Below the pieces are notes generated by a model. It saw only the letters and a list, made by a program, of their open reading frames with translations. It ran no database searches and had not been told where the DNA came from. Shown here piece after piece: positions 1 to 6,133 of a stretch of 6,133 bases of DNA (the first letter of the stretch is position 1; each line of letters opens with the position of its first letter). Where the stretch lies: the NCBI GenBank assembly GCA_044360485.1, contig JBIKKG010000219.1:1-6133 (forward strand). Reading direction: 5' to 3'. The translations under genes were made by a program, and so were the position numbers. This DNA comes from UBA4615 sp044360485. Its GTDB lineage: Bacteria > Pseudomonadota > Gammaproteobacteria > Burkholderiales > Burkholderiaceae_E.

Positions 1-1196
1 AACGCCGGGCGCAGGTATTCGGCCAGGGTGCGCTGGTCACCGGAATTGACGCTGTCGCAGGTCAGAGCCAGTCGTTTGCCGTCGGCGCCGGCCTTGAGCC
101 CCGCGGCATCCAGCAGAGCACCTGCCTTCGCCAGATTGAACGCGTACTTCTCGACGTCAGCGCTGTAGAACGGGCTGCTGCTGTGCAACGGTCCGGTCGA
201 TACGCGCTGCGCCCCGGTCGACAGGTTCTTGACCACGAAATCGCGGTCGATGGCATACGAGATGGCCTGGCGCACGCGCTTGTCGGCAAGTTTCGGGCTC
301 TTGGTGTTGAACGCGAGCCAGACCAGCGAACCCACGCCTGGCACGAAGTCATCAATCACCGTGGCCCCGGCCACCTTGCGGACCCGCGCGATTTCACGCG
401 GGTCGTTCATGAAGGGCACCACGTCGACCTCGCCGCGCTCAAACCCCAGAACCAGGCTGGCGGAGTCCTTGTATTCGCGGAACACCAGACGGTCGACGTA
501 GGGCAGGTCCTTCAGGAAGAACTGATCAAAGCGCTGCATGATCACGTGCTCGCCCGGCTTGAACTCGACCAGCTTGAAGGGGCCTGAGCCGACCACGTTG
601 TTCACATTGCGCGGATGCGTGGGCAGCGGCGTGCCATCGCCATAGATGTGCTTGGGCAGGATCGGCACAAACACAGTCGTCATGGCCAGTTGCAGCGCTG
701 GGTGCGGCTCTTTCAGTCGCACGATCGCCGTGTGCTTGTCGGGCATGGTCACCGCATTGACCGGCGCAAACATGCCCTTGAAGGGATGGTGATCACGCAC
801 CGCTTCCACCGAAAACTCCACATCCTCTGATGTGATCGGTCGGCCGTCATGAAAGCGCGCGTCCTTGCGCAGATGCAGCGTGATACTGCGCGAATCGTCC
901 GACACCGACCAGCGCTCGGCCAGGTAGGGCTTAGGCTGCCACTTGCGATCGATCAGCAGCGGCGAGGCGAAGAGTTGCGCGGCTGGCATCATCGGCGAGC
1001 CCGACTGCAGGGCCGGGTTGAAATGCCGGGGCCGCCCGGGCGAACCCACAATGAGTTGCCCGCCGCGCACGGGTGTGCCCTGGGCGAAGGCGAACTGCGC
1101 AGTGCCCAGCGCGCTGGCTGCCGTGACCGCGAGGCCGCCTTGCAGCAGACGCCGACGCAGGATCTCGCTTGATTGAGGGTCAGTCGTTCGAGTCAT
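1..1196 (-). CDS. ABC transporter substrate-binding protein, family 5 (dipeptide/oligopeptide-type), C-terminus cut by window edge
   Basis: This is a periplasmic solute-binding protein that would deliver a peptide-like or other small ligand to an ABC importer. The visible 398 residues start at an ATG (1196-1194) preceded by a GAGGAGA ribosome binding site. Residues 1-38 form a Tat-type signal: polar N-region, RRRLLQ at 14-19, a hydrophobic stretch to about residue 37, and AFA-Q as probable cleavage site at 38/39. The mature part carries the SBP_bac_5 signature around residues 100-132 (LHLRKDARFHDGRPITSEDV) and later family landmarks: GSGPFKLVEF near 203-212 and KRVRQAISYAIDR near 306-318. Family members usually run to about 500-540 residues, so roughly the last quarter lies beyond position 1. 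It follows the amidohydrolase gene by 13 bases in the same operon. Permease and ATPase genes may lie further left. The ligand is not predictable; the family also includes opine, glutathione and nickel binders. Confidence 0.95.
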   Translation of the reverse strand, partial: MTRTTDPQSSEILRRRLLQGGLAVTAASALGTAQFAFAQGTPVRGGQLIVGSPGRPRHFNPALQSGSPMMPAAQLFASPLLIDRKWQPKPYLAERWSVSDDSRSITLHLRKDARFHDGRPITSEDVEFSVEAVRDHHPFKGMFAPVNAVTMPDKHTAIVRLKEPHPALQLAMTTVFVPILPKHIYGDGTPLPTHPRNVNNVVGSGPFKLVEFKPGEHVIMQRFDQFFLKDLPYVDRLVFREYKDSASLVLGFERGEVDVVPFMNDPREIARVRKVAGATVIDDFVPGVGSLVWLAFNTKSPKLADKRVRQAISYAIDRDFVVKNLSTGAQRVSTGPLHSSSPFYSADVEKYAFNLAKAGALLDAAGLKAGADGKRLALTCDSVNSGDQRTLAEYLRPA

Positions 1197-1204
1197 GATG
1201 CGTT

Positions 1205-1211
1205 TCTCCTC
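1205..1211 (-). promoter_or_regulatory. Ribosome binding site of the substrate-binding protein gene, overlapping the upstream stop codon
   Basis: Read on the minus strand this is GAGGAGA, ending eight bases before the ATG at 1196. Its first two bases belong to the TGA stop of the amidohydrolase gene (1212-1210). This fixes the start of the binding-protein gene and makes translational coupling between the two genes likely. Confidence 0.8.
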
Positions 1212-2847
1212 AGAGAGTGTTCGCCGCAAACACGCGGCCACCTTGTACGGTGCCCCACACCGTGATGTCCTTGAGCCGTTCGGGTGCAAGCGTGAGCGGG
1301 TCGTCATCGAGCACGGCAAAGTCGGCCTGTTTGCCGCATTCGATCGAACCCACTTCGCCATCCAGGTGCAGGGTGTAGGCCGCTCCCAGGGTGATGGCGT
1401 GCAAGGCCTGCTCCACGCTGATGCGCTCGTGGACGCCCAGCAGACGGCCACTGGCAGTGCGTCGGTTCACCGCACACCAGGCCACATGCAAGGGCCCCAG
1501 CGGGGTGACTGGCGCATCCGAATGGATCGTCCAGGGCAGACCGATCTCACTCGCCGACGCGCACGGGTTCATGCGTTCAGCCCGATCCGGACCGAGGGTC
1601 ATGGCGTAGTGCGCATCACCCCAGTAGAAGTGGTGATTGGCAAAGAAATTGGCGCACATGCCGAGTTGCTTCATACGACGCATTTGTGCGCGGTCGGCAA
1701 GCTGACAGTGCTGCAGCGTGAAGCGATGGTCGAGGGACGGGTGCGCGCGCAGCGCGTCCTGCGTGCAGTCAATCGCCAGGTCGATGGCCGCATCACCGTT
1801 GGCGTGGGTGTGCATCTGCAGCCCTGCTGCCAGCGCCTCGGTATACACCCGACGCAGGTATTCCGGCTCCACGTACCACAGGCCCTGCGGGGCGCCGTTG
1901 AAGTAGCCGGGCCAGCGCAGGCGTGCGGAAAAACCCTGGATCGATCCGTCGGCATGCGCCTTGATGCGACCCATGCGCAGCCGGTCTGTTGAACGCTCGC
2001 GCAGCGAACGGGCACGCTCAATCGCCTGCTCCACGGTCTGACCGCGCACGTGCATCGCGGGAACCAGTCGCACTGCATAGTCGTCTTCGCCGGTCAGCCG
2101 CAGCAGCGCTTGTACCGCGTCGTCGGGGATGGGGGTGGCCAGATCGGTGGCGGTGGTCACGCCGCAGCGCACCGCCAGCTTCGAAAAGGCACGCATCCCC
2201 GCTTCGTCGGCGGATGCCACGCCCTTGCCTGCCCCCACCTTGATCAGCACCGGCGTCATCGCGTCCGGGCTGCGCAGCTCGCCATCGGGCAGCTTGTCGG
2301 CCCCCAGCATGATGCCCGGATGGTCGTGGTCGGTGTGCAGGTAACCCGCGAGCTCGAGCGCCTTCGTATTGGCGTTCGTGATGTGCCCGCTGGCATGCAT
2401 GACCGCGACGGCGCGTTGCGCGCTGACCCGATCCAGGTCATGACGGTTGACCCGCTGCTCGCCGAAATAGATCGGGTCGAAGCCCCAGGCCACCACGGGC
2501 TGCGCCGGATCCTGCAGCATGGCCTCGGCCGCCTGCAGCCGTTGGATCATGGCCTCGATCGATTTCAGCCCCGGCCAGACGCGGCCGTCGGGGTCGGTGC
2601 GGTCATGAAAGCCGCAATAGATCCAGCGCCAGTTGCCGCCTTCGCCCAGATGACTGTGGCCTTCCACGAAGCCCGGCATCAGTACCTTGTCGGCAAAGCG
2701 CTCATCCAGCTCGAAGCGTCCCCAGCCTGCGATCTCGTCCAGACTGCCGACCGCCAGCACACGGCCGTCTCGCACCGCCACGTGCGTGGCTTGCGGGCGC
2801 GTCGGGTTCATGGTGATGATGCGGCGGGCGCGATAAACGATGGTCAT
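1210..2847 (-). CDS. Amidohydrolase, Amidohydro_3 / YtcJ-like metal-dependent hydrolase
   Basis: This is a metal-dependent hydrolase of the amidohydrolase superfamily, probably cytoplasmic and acting on a C-N bond such as an amide or N-formyl group. That reaction class is inferred from family members such as N-substituted formamide deformylase. The 545-residue product (numbered from the ATG at 2847) shows the small beta-sandwich start (VYRARRIITMN), the metal-binding GHSH motif with His64 and His66, IKAHADGS near 295-302, HTHANGDAAID near 346-356, LQHCQ near 378-382, an aromatic/His patch NHHFYWGD near 404-411, and HSDAPVTP near 442-449 containing the catalytic Asp. It ends with the second half of the sandwich (CGKQADFAVLD). 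The length is normal and no key residue is missing. An in-frame ATG at 2871 would add eight residues and overlap the preceding gene by 13 bases. I prefer 2847 because the family's usual N-terminus begins there, but neither start has a strong ribosome binding site. The substrate is unknown. Confidence 0.93.
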   Translation of the reverse strand: MTIVYRARRIITMNPTRPQATHVAVRDGRVLAVGSLDEIAGWGRFELDERFADKVLMPGFVEGHSHLGEGGNWRWIYCGFHDRTDPDGRVWPGLKSIEAMIQRLQAAEAMLQDPAQPVVAWGFDPIYFGEQRVNRHDLDRVSAQRAVAVMHASGHITNANTKALELAGYLHTDHDHPGIMLGADKLPDGELRSPDAMTPVLIKVGAGKGVASADEAGMRAFSKLAVRCGVTTATDLATPIPDDAVQALLRLTGEDDYAVRLVPAMHVRGQTVEQAIERARSLRERSTDRLRMGRIKAHADGSIQGFSARLRWPGYFNGAPQGLWYVEPEYLRRVYTEALAAGLQMHTHANGDAAIDLAIDCTQDALRAHPSLDHRFTLQHCQLADRAQMRRMKQLGMCANFFANHHFYWGDAHYAMTLGPDRAERMNPCASASEIGLPWTIHSDAPVTPLGPLHVAWCAVNRRTASGRLLGVHERISVEQALHAITLGAAYTLHLDGEVGSIECGKQADFAVLDDDPLTLAPERLKDITVWGTVQGGRVFAANTL

Positions 2848-2858
2848 GGTTGTCTCGC

Positions 2859-3641
2859 TCAATCGCGCCATGAGGGGTCAATCCGGTCGAGCTTGCGCAA
2901 CAACGCAGGCCACTCCAGTTCGCCCAGCGGGCGCCGCCCCTTCTGGGTGAACATCGCGTTCGTGTAGGTCACCGATTCGGTTGATGGCATGCGCAAGGCG
3001 GTGTTGCACGACAGGGCCATCACCTGCAGCTCGCAGGCCCGCTCGAGCCGGTACATGTTGTTGAAGCACTGCGCCACGGAAGAGCCCACGGTCAGCAGCC
3101 CATGGTTGCGAAGCACCATCGCCTCGCGCTGGCCCAGCGAGGCGACCAGACGCTGCTGCTCGTCGGTGCGCAGCGCCACGCCTTCGAAGTCGTGGTACGC
3201 AATGTCGGTGAAGCGCATCGAGGACTGGGCAATCGGCAACACGCCGCACTCCATGGCCGAAACTGCCATGCCGGCCAGGCTGTGCGTATGGATGATGGCC
3301 TCCACATCGTGTCTGGCCTCGTGGATGCAGCTGTGGATCACCCAGCCCGCCTTGTTCACGCCATAGTCGGTGGCATTGAAGAGCACCGAGCCGTCCAGTC
3401 CTACGCGAATCATCGAGGACGCAGTCATTTCCTCGTAGAGCATGCCGTAGGGGTTGAGCAGGAACTGATCATGCCGACCGGGTACGCGCACCGAAATATG
3501 GTTGGCAATCATCTCGGTCAGACCATGTACGGCCATCAGTCGATAGCAGGCGGCCAGGTCCAGACGGACCTTCCATTCGGCTTCACCCACCTGCTGGCGA
3601 ACGCTGCGTTTCAACGGCACGGCGGGTGCGATGGCACTCAT
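2859..3641 (-). CDS. Class II aldolase/adducin family protein
   Basis: This 260-residue protein has the class II aldolase/adducin fold, which in enzymes such as fuculose-phosphate aldolase and ribulose-5-phosphate epimerase binds zinc and handles hydroxy-carbonyl substrates. Visible landmarks are NHISVRVPG (47-55), the phosphate/substrate-loop-like FLLNPYG (60-66), HTHS with presumed zinc ligands His118 and His120, and RNHGLLTVG (178-186) with the third ligand His180. The residue aligned with the catalytic Glu73 of FucA is Gly99 (NKAGW), as in adducin-type members, so classic aldol cleavage is doubtful. The start at 3641 is chosen over an in-frame ATG at 3683 because AAGGAG sits seven bases upstream. 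It is the first gene of the leftward operon, 11 bases before the amidohydrolase. The fold assignment is firm. Its reaction (aldolase, decarboxylase, dehydratase or other) is open. Confidence 0.93.
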   Translation of the reverse strand: MSAIAPAVPLKRSVRQQVGEAEWKVRLDLAACYRLMAVHGLTEMIANHISVRVPGRHDQFLLNPYGMLYEEMTASSMIRVGLDGSVLFNATDYGVNKAGWVIHSCIHEARHDVEAIIHTHSLAGMAVSAMECGVLPIAQSSMRFTDIAYHDFEGVALRTDEQQRLVASLGQREAMVLRNHGLLTVGSSVAQCFNNMYRLERACELQVMALSCNTALRMPSTESVTYTNAMFTQKGRRPLGELEWPALLRKLDRIDPSWRD

Positions 3642-3648
3642 GGTCTGT

Positions 3649-3654
3649 CTCCTT
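3649..3654 (-). promoter_or_regulatory. Ribosome binding site that decides the class II aldolase start
   Basis: Minus-strand AAGGAG is separated by seven bases from the ATG at 3641. The alternative in-frame ATG at 3683 lies in the presumed leader just downstream of the predicted transcription start and has no comparable site, so 3641 is the better start. Confidence 0.75.
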
Positions 3655-3692
3655 GGCTGAGGGGGGGTGCAGCGGGGGCGCATCAGTCGGCC

Positions 3693-3720
3693 AGCGTAGC
3701 CCGCGATCGGTTGATGTCAA
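3693..3720 (-). promoter_or_regulatory. Predicted sigma-70 promoter of the leftward operon
   Basis: On the minus strand a perfect -35 hexamer TTGACA (3720-3715) is followed after 16 bases by TACGCT (3698-3693), a weak -10 that keeps the conserved first TA and final T. Transcription would start near 3686, giving a leader of about 45 bases before the class II aldolase ATG. The leader contains a run of seven C. The -35 box also lies inside TTGATGTCAA, a short imperfect palindrome. The prediction is by eye only. Confidence 0.5.
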
Positions 3721-3752
3721 GTTGGTTGTGCGAAAAACCGAAGAGCGATTGC

Positions 3753-3774
3753 CGGAACGCCAGCGCCCGTTCCG
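3753..3774. repeat. Perfect 7-bp inverted repeat in the divergent intergenic region (candidate operator)
   Basis: CGGAACG (3753-3759) and CGTTCCG (3768-3774) are perfect inverted copies separated by eight bases. The element lies 29 bases upstream of the transporter ATG and about 30 bases upstream of the predicted -35 box of the leftward promoter, so one bound regulator could affect both directions. It could instead form a small hairpin in the transporter leader RNA. No convincing sigma-70 promoter for the rightward genes is visible in 3642-3803. Confidence 0.4.
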
Positions 3775-3803
3775 CGGGGACACGGCGGCATATCTGAGGG
3801 AAA

Positions 3804-5084
3804 ATGCCCCCAGCGATGAAAATTTTCTATGGTTGGCGCATGGTCGCCGCGGGCAGCGGTCTGCAGTTTCTGCAGGCAGGTCTGATGCAGCAGTCGTTCG
3901 GAGCCTATGTGGCTGTGCTGGCTGCCGAGCGCGGCTGGAGTAAAACCGCCCTGTCCGGCGCTGCCGCCCTGCAATCGGCCGAGACCGCCATCATCGGGCC
4001 CCTCATGGGCTGGTTGATCGATCGCATCGGCCCGCAGCGCCTCATCCAGATCGGTGTCGTGGTGTTCGGTCTGGGCCTGATCGGTCTGGGCTTCATTCAG
4101 TCGCTGATCGGCTTTTATGTGGCGGTGCTGACCATTGCGCTGGGCACGAGCATGTGCGGCTACTTCCCCATCAACGTGGCCATCATTCATTGGTTTGAAC
4201 GCAAGCGTGGCCGCGCACTGGCGGGCTCCAGCATGGGACTGGCGCTTGGCGGACTGCTGGTGCCGCTGGTGGCCGCCTCGATGCTGGAGTTCGGCTGGCG
4301 AGCCACCGCCATCGGCTCGGGCCTGCTCGCCATCGTCCTCGGTGTGCCGCTGTCGCGATTCTTTCGCGGCCGTCCGGCCGATCTGGGCGAAACCATCGAC
4401 GGCGAGCCGCCTCTGGAGCGCTCCGCGCACGCCCCCCCCGTCGCTGCGCCTGAGGGTGTGCAGGACATCGAGTTCACCGCCCGCGAGGCCATGCGCACGC
4501 GCGCGTTCTGGTTGCTGGCTCTCGCCCATGGTGCCGCGCTGCTGGTGGTCACCTCGGTCAATGTGCATGCCATTACGCACATGAAGGAAGGTATGGGCTA
4601 CACGGTGGCCCAGGCCTCGCTCGTGATCTCGCTCATGACGGTCGCTCAGATCGGTGGAGTGGGCATCGGGATGCTCGTGGGCGATCGGTATAACAAGCGC
4701 CTCATGGCGGCCGGCTGCATGGTGATGCATGCCCTGGGCCTGCTCATGCTCACCTGGGCCAACGGCGTGGCCATGCTCGTCGGCTTTGCCGTGCTGCACG
4801 GCACCGCCTGGGGTTTGCGCGGCCCGTTCATGCAAGCCATTCGTGCGGACTATTTTGGCCGTCGTTCCATTGGCATGATCATGGGTCTGTCCTCGCTGAT
4901 CATTTCGTTCGGCCAGATTGCGGGCCCGCTGGTGGCCGGTGGCATGGCTGACCTGACCGGCAATTACCGTACGGGCTTCACCTTTCTGGCGCTCTTGGCC
5001 GGGGCTGGTGGCATGCTCTTCGTGTGGGCCCGCCCGCCCGGGCCGCCCCAGCGACTGCGCCCGTCCGCACCTTCTCCACATTGA
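3804..5084 (+). CDS. Major facilitator superfamily (MFS) transporter
   Basis: This is an inner-membrane secondary transporter of 426 residues, the usual size for a 12-helix MFS protein. Hydrophobic segments are visible at about 10-30, 52-70, 79-99, 101-122, 138-158, 166-185, 235-256, 268-292, 302-318, 321-338, 354-378 and 390-409. A polar central loop (about 186-233) splits the two six-helix halves. The MFS motif A appears after helix 2 as GWLIDRIGPQR (69-79). The N-terminal FYGWRMVAAG resembles MFS carriers grouped with oxalate/formate and monocarboxylate transporters, so an organic acid is a reasonable guess but not shown. The start at 3804 has GAGGG only three bases upstream. Met5 at 3816 is an alternative with a too-distant site. 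The gene is divergent from the aldolase operon and 17 bases ahead of the acyl-CoA dehydrogenase, which suggests import of a compound that is then activated to a CoA thioester. An eight-C run at 4432-4439 falls in the central loop. Confidence 0.93.
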   Translation: MPPAMKIFYGWRMVAAGSGLQFLQAGLMQQSFGAYVAVLAAERGWSKTALSGAAALQSAETAIIGPLMGWLIDRIGPQRLIQIGVVVFGLGLIGLGFIQSLIGFYVAVLTIALGTSMCGYFPINVAIIHWFERKRGRALAGSSMGLALGGLLVPLVAASMLEFGWRATAIGSGLLAIVLGVPLSRFFRGRPADLGETIDGEPPLERSAHAPPVAAPEGVQDIEFTAREAMRTRAFWLLALAHGAALLVVTSVNVHAITHMKEGMGYTVAQASLVISLMTVAQIGGVGIGMLVGDRYNKRLMAAGCMVMHALGLLMLTWANGVAMLVGFAVLHGTAWGLRGPFMQAIRADYFGRRSIGMIMGLSSLIISFGQIAGPLVAGGMADLTGNYRTGFTFLALLAGAGGMLFVWARPPGPPQRLRPSAPSPH

Positions 5085-5101
5085 CATGCCCTGAGGTTGA
5101 C

Positions 5102-6133
5102 ATGCAGCAAGCCACCGATTTTCCTGACATCCGCGACGGCATCCGCGCTCTGTGTGCCGAGTTTCCGGATGAGTATTTCCGCAAGGTCGATGCCGAGCGT
5201 GCGTACCCGGAAGCGTTCGTTGATGCGCTCACTAAAGCCGGCTGGATGGCTGCGCTCATTCCTCAGGAATATGGTGGCTCAGGGCTGGGTTTGGTTGAGG
5301 CCTCGGTCATCATGGAAGAAATCAACCGCTGTGGCGGCAATTCCGGCGCCTGCCACGGCCAGATGTACAACATGGGCACGCTGTTGCGCCACGGCTCGAG
5401 TGTGCAAAAGCAGCGCTGGCTGCCGCAAATTGCCAGCGGCGAGCTGCGCCTGCAGTCCATGGGTGTGACCGAGCCCACCACCGGCACCGACACCACCCGC
5501 ATCAAGACCACCGCGGTGCGCAAGGGCGACCGCTATGTCGTCAACGGCCAGAAAGTCTGGATCTCGCGAGTGCAGCACTCCGACCTCATGATCCTGCTGG
5601 CGCGCACCACGCCGATCGATCAGGTGGCGCGCAAATCGGACGGCATGTCCATTTTCGTGGTGGATCTGCGCGAGGCCATCGGCAAGGGCCTGACCGTGCG
5701 GCCCATTCCCAACCTGGTCAACCACGAGACCAACGAACTCTTCTTCGAAAACCTCGAGATCCCGGTCGAGAACCTGATCGGTGAGGAAGGCAAGGGCTTC
5801 AAGTACATCCTGGACGGGCTCAACGCCGAGCGCGCCCTGATTGCAGCCGAGTGCATCGGCGACGGCTACTGGTTTGTGGATCGCGTGGTGAAGTACACCA
5901 AGGAGCGCGTCGTGTTCGGACGGCCCATTGCGCAAAACCAGGGTGTGCAGTTCCCCATTGCCGACACGTACATTGAAGTGGAAGCAGCGAACCTCATGCG
6001 CTGGAAGGCCTGCCAGCTCTTCGATGCCCGCCAGCCCTGCGGTGCCGAGGCCAACATGGCCAAATACCTGGCGGCCAAGGCCTCATGGGAAGCCGCCAAT
6101 GCCTGCCTGCAGTTTCACGGCGGCTTCGGATTC
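5102..6133 (+). CDS. Acyl-CoA dehydrogenase, C-terminus cut by window edge
   Basis: This FAD-dependent dehydrogenase would introduce a double bond at the alpha-beta position of an acyl-CoA, passing electrons to electron-transfer flavoprotein. The 344 visible residues show the helical N-domain (GWMAALIPQEYGGSGLGL, 47-64), the flavin-binding middle domain with GVTEPTTGTDTT (121-132) and KVWIS (151-155), NELFFENLEIPVENLIGEEG (211-230), the helix containing LNAERALIAAE (240-250), and the C-terminal-domain LQFHGGFGF at the cut edge. Family members are about 380-390 residues, so around 40 residues are missing. Glu243 occupies the position used as catalytic base in isovaleryl-CoA and long-chain acyl-CoA dehydrogenases. 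The more common C-terminal Glu site lies beyond the window. The ATG at 5102 has GAGG five bases upstream, and the gene directly follows the transporter gene in a likely operon. Chain length and branching preference cannot be assigned. Confidence 0.95.
   Translation, partial: MQQATDFPDIRDGIRALCAEFPDEYFRKVDAERAYPEAFVDALTKAGWMAALIPQEYGGSGLGLVEASVIMEEINRCGGNSGACHGQMYNMGTLLRHGSSVQKQRWLPQIASGELRLQSMGVTEPTTGTDTTRIKTTAVRKGDRYVVNGQKVWISRVQHSDLMILLARTTPIDQVARKSDGMSIFVVDLREAIGKGLTVRPIPNLVNHETNELFFENLEIPVENLIGEEGKGFKYILDGLNAERALIAAECIGDGYWFVDRVVKYTKERVVFGRPIAQNQGVQFPIADTYIEVEAANLMRWKACQLFDARQPCGAEANMAKYLAAKASWEAANACLQFHGGFGF

Noticed and set aside
183..587. 134-codon plus-strand open frame within the left end
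   Set aside because: It is antisense to the substrate-binding protein frame, which runs unbroken from 1196 to the window edge with family motifs.
1195..1992. 265-codon plus-strand open frame opposite the amidohydrolase
   Set aside because: The opposite strand carries conserved metal-binding motifs. This frame has low-complexity shadow composition.
2050..2967. 305-codon plus-strand open frame across the amidohydrolase and the end of the aldolase gene
   Set aside because: It is a shadow of two well-supported minus-strand genes, crosses their boundary, and shows no recognisable domain.
3661..3667. Run of seven G upstream of the class II aldolase as a phase-variation tract
   Set aside because: It lies outside the -35/-10 spacer and outside coding sequence, so length change has no obvious effect.
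3711..3720. TTGATGTCAA as a separate operator
   Set aside because: Only four-base arms match, and one arm is explained by the -35 box. It is too short to call on its own.
3717..5087. 456-codon open frame on the minus strand antisense to the whole MFS gene
   Set aside because: It is rich in His, Gln, Arg and Gly with no domain or membrane pattern, as expected from the complement of GC-rich transporter codons. The plus-strand frame has clear MFS helices and motif A.
5081..5104. Repeated TTGACATG (5081-5088 and 5097-5104) and a two-codon ATG CCC TGA frame between the MFS and acyl-CoA dehydrogenase genes
   Set aside because: The copies cover the stop of one gene and the start of the next. Eight-base repeats with such content arise by chance, and a two-codon frame offers no evidence of function.
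5279..5935. 218-codon minus-strand open frame opposite the acyl-CoA dehydrogenase
   Set aside because: It lies entirely antisense to a convincing enzyme gene, and its composition is typical of a high-GC shadow frame.

Overview
The window is a high-GC stretch with the codon use and gene types of a betaproteobacterium, most likely order Burkholderiales (Alcaligenaceae or Comamonadaceae-like). That placement rests on overall protein flavour and remembered relatives, not on a search. It holds five protein genes in two divergent groups, packed tightly, with no RNA genes, insertion sequences, phage genes, CRISPR arrays or attachment sites that I can see.

Leftward (minus-strand) group, in order of transcription from about position 3686 down to 1: a class II aldolase/adducin-family protein (2859-3641), an Amidohydro_3/YtcJ-type metal-dependent amidohydrolase (1210-2847), and a Tat-exported family 5 (peptide/opine/nickel-type) ABC transporter substrate-binding protein whose C-terminus is cut by the window edge (1-1196). 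The gaps are 11 and 13 bases. The ribosome binding site of the binding-protein gene overlaps the stop codon of the amidohydrolase, so these genes are almost certainly one operon. A plausible sigma-70 promoter with a perfect TTGACA -35 box lies upstream of the first gene.

Rightward (plus-strand) group: a 12-helix major facilitator transporter (3804-5084), then an acyl-CoA dehydrogenase cut by the right edge (5102-6133), 17 bases apart. The 162-base region between the groups (3642-3803) carries the leftward promoter and a perfect 7-bp inverted repeat close to the transporter start, which is a candidate operator. No regulator gene is in the window.

Taken together this looks like an accessory catabolic locus. 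It has two import routes (an ABC system and an MFS permease, the latter resembling monocarboxylate/oxalate-formate-type carriers), a hydrolase for an amide or similar bond, an adducin-like class II aldolase-fold enzyme, and a flavin dehydrogenase for a CoA thioester. The substrate cannot be read from the sequence. The most noteworthy points are the missing FucA-type catalytic glutamate in the aldolase-fold protein, the helix-G position of the likely catalytic base in the acyl-CoA dehydrogenase, the Tat signal on the binding protein, and the divergent control region. I see no evidence for a wholly new kind of system.
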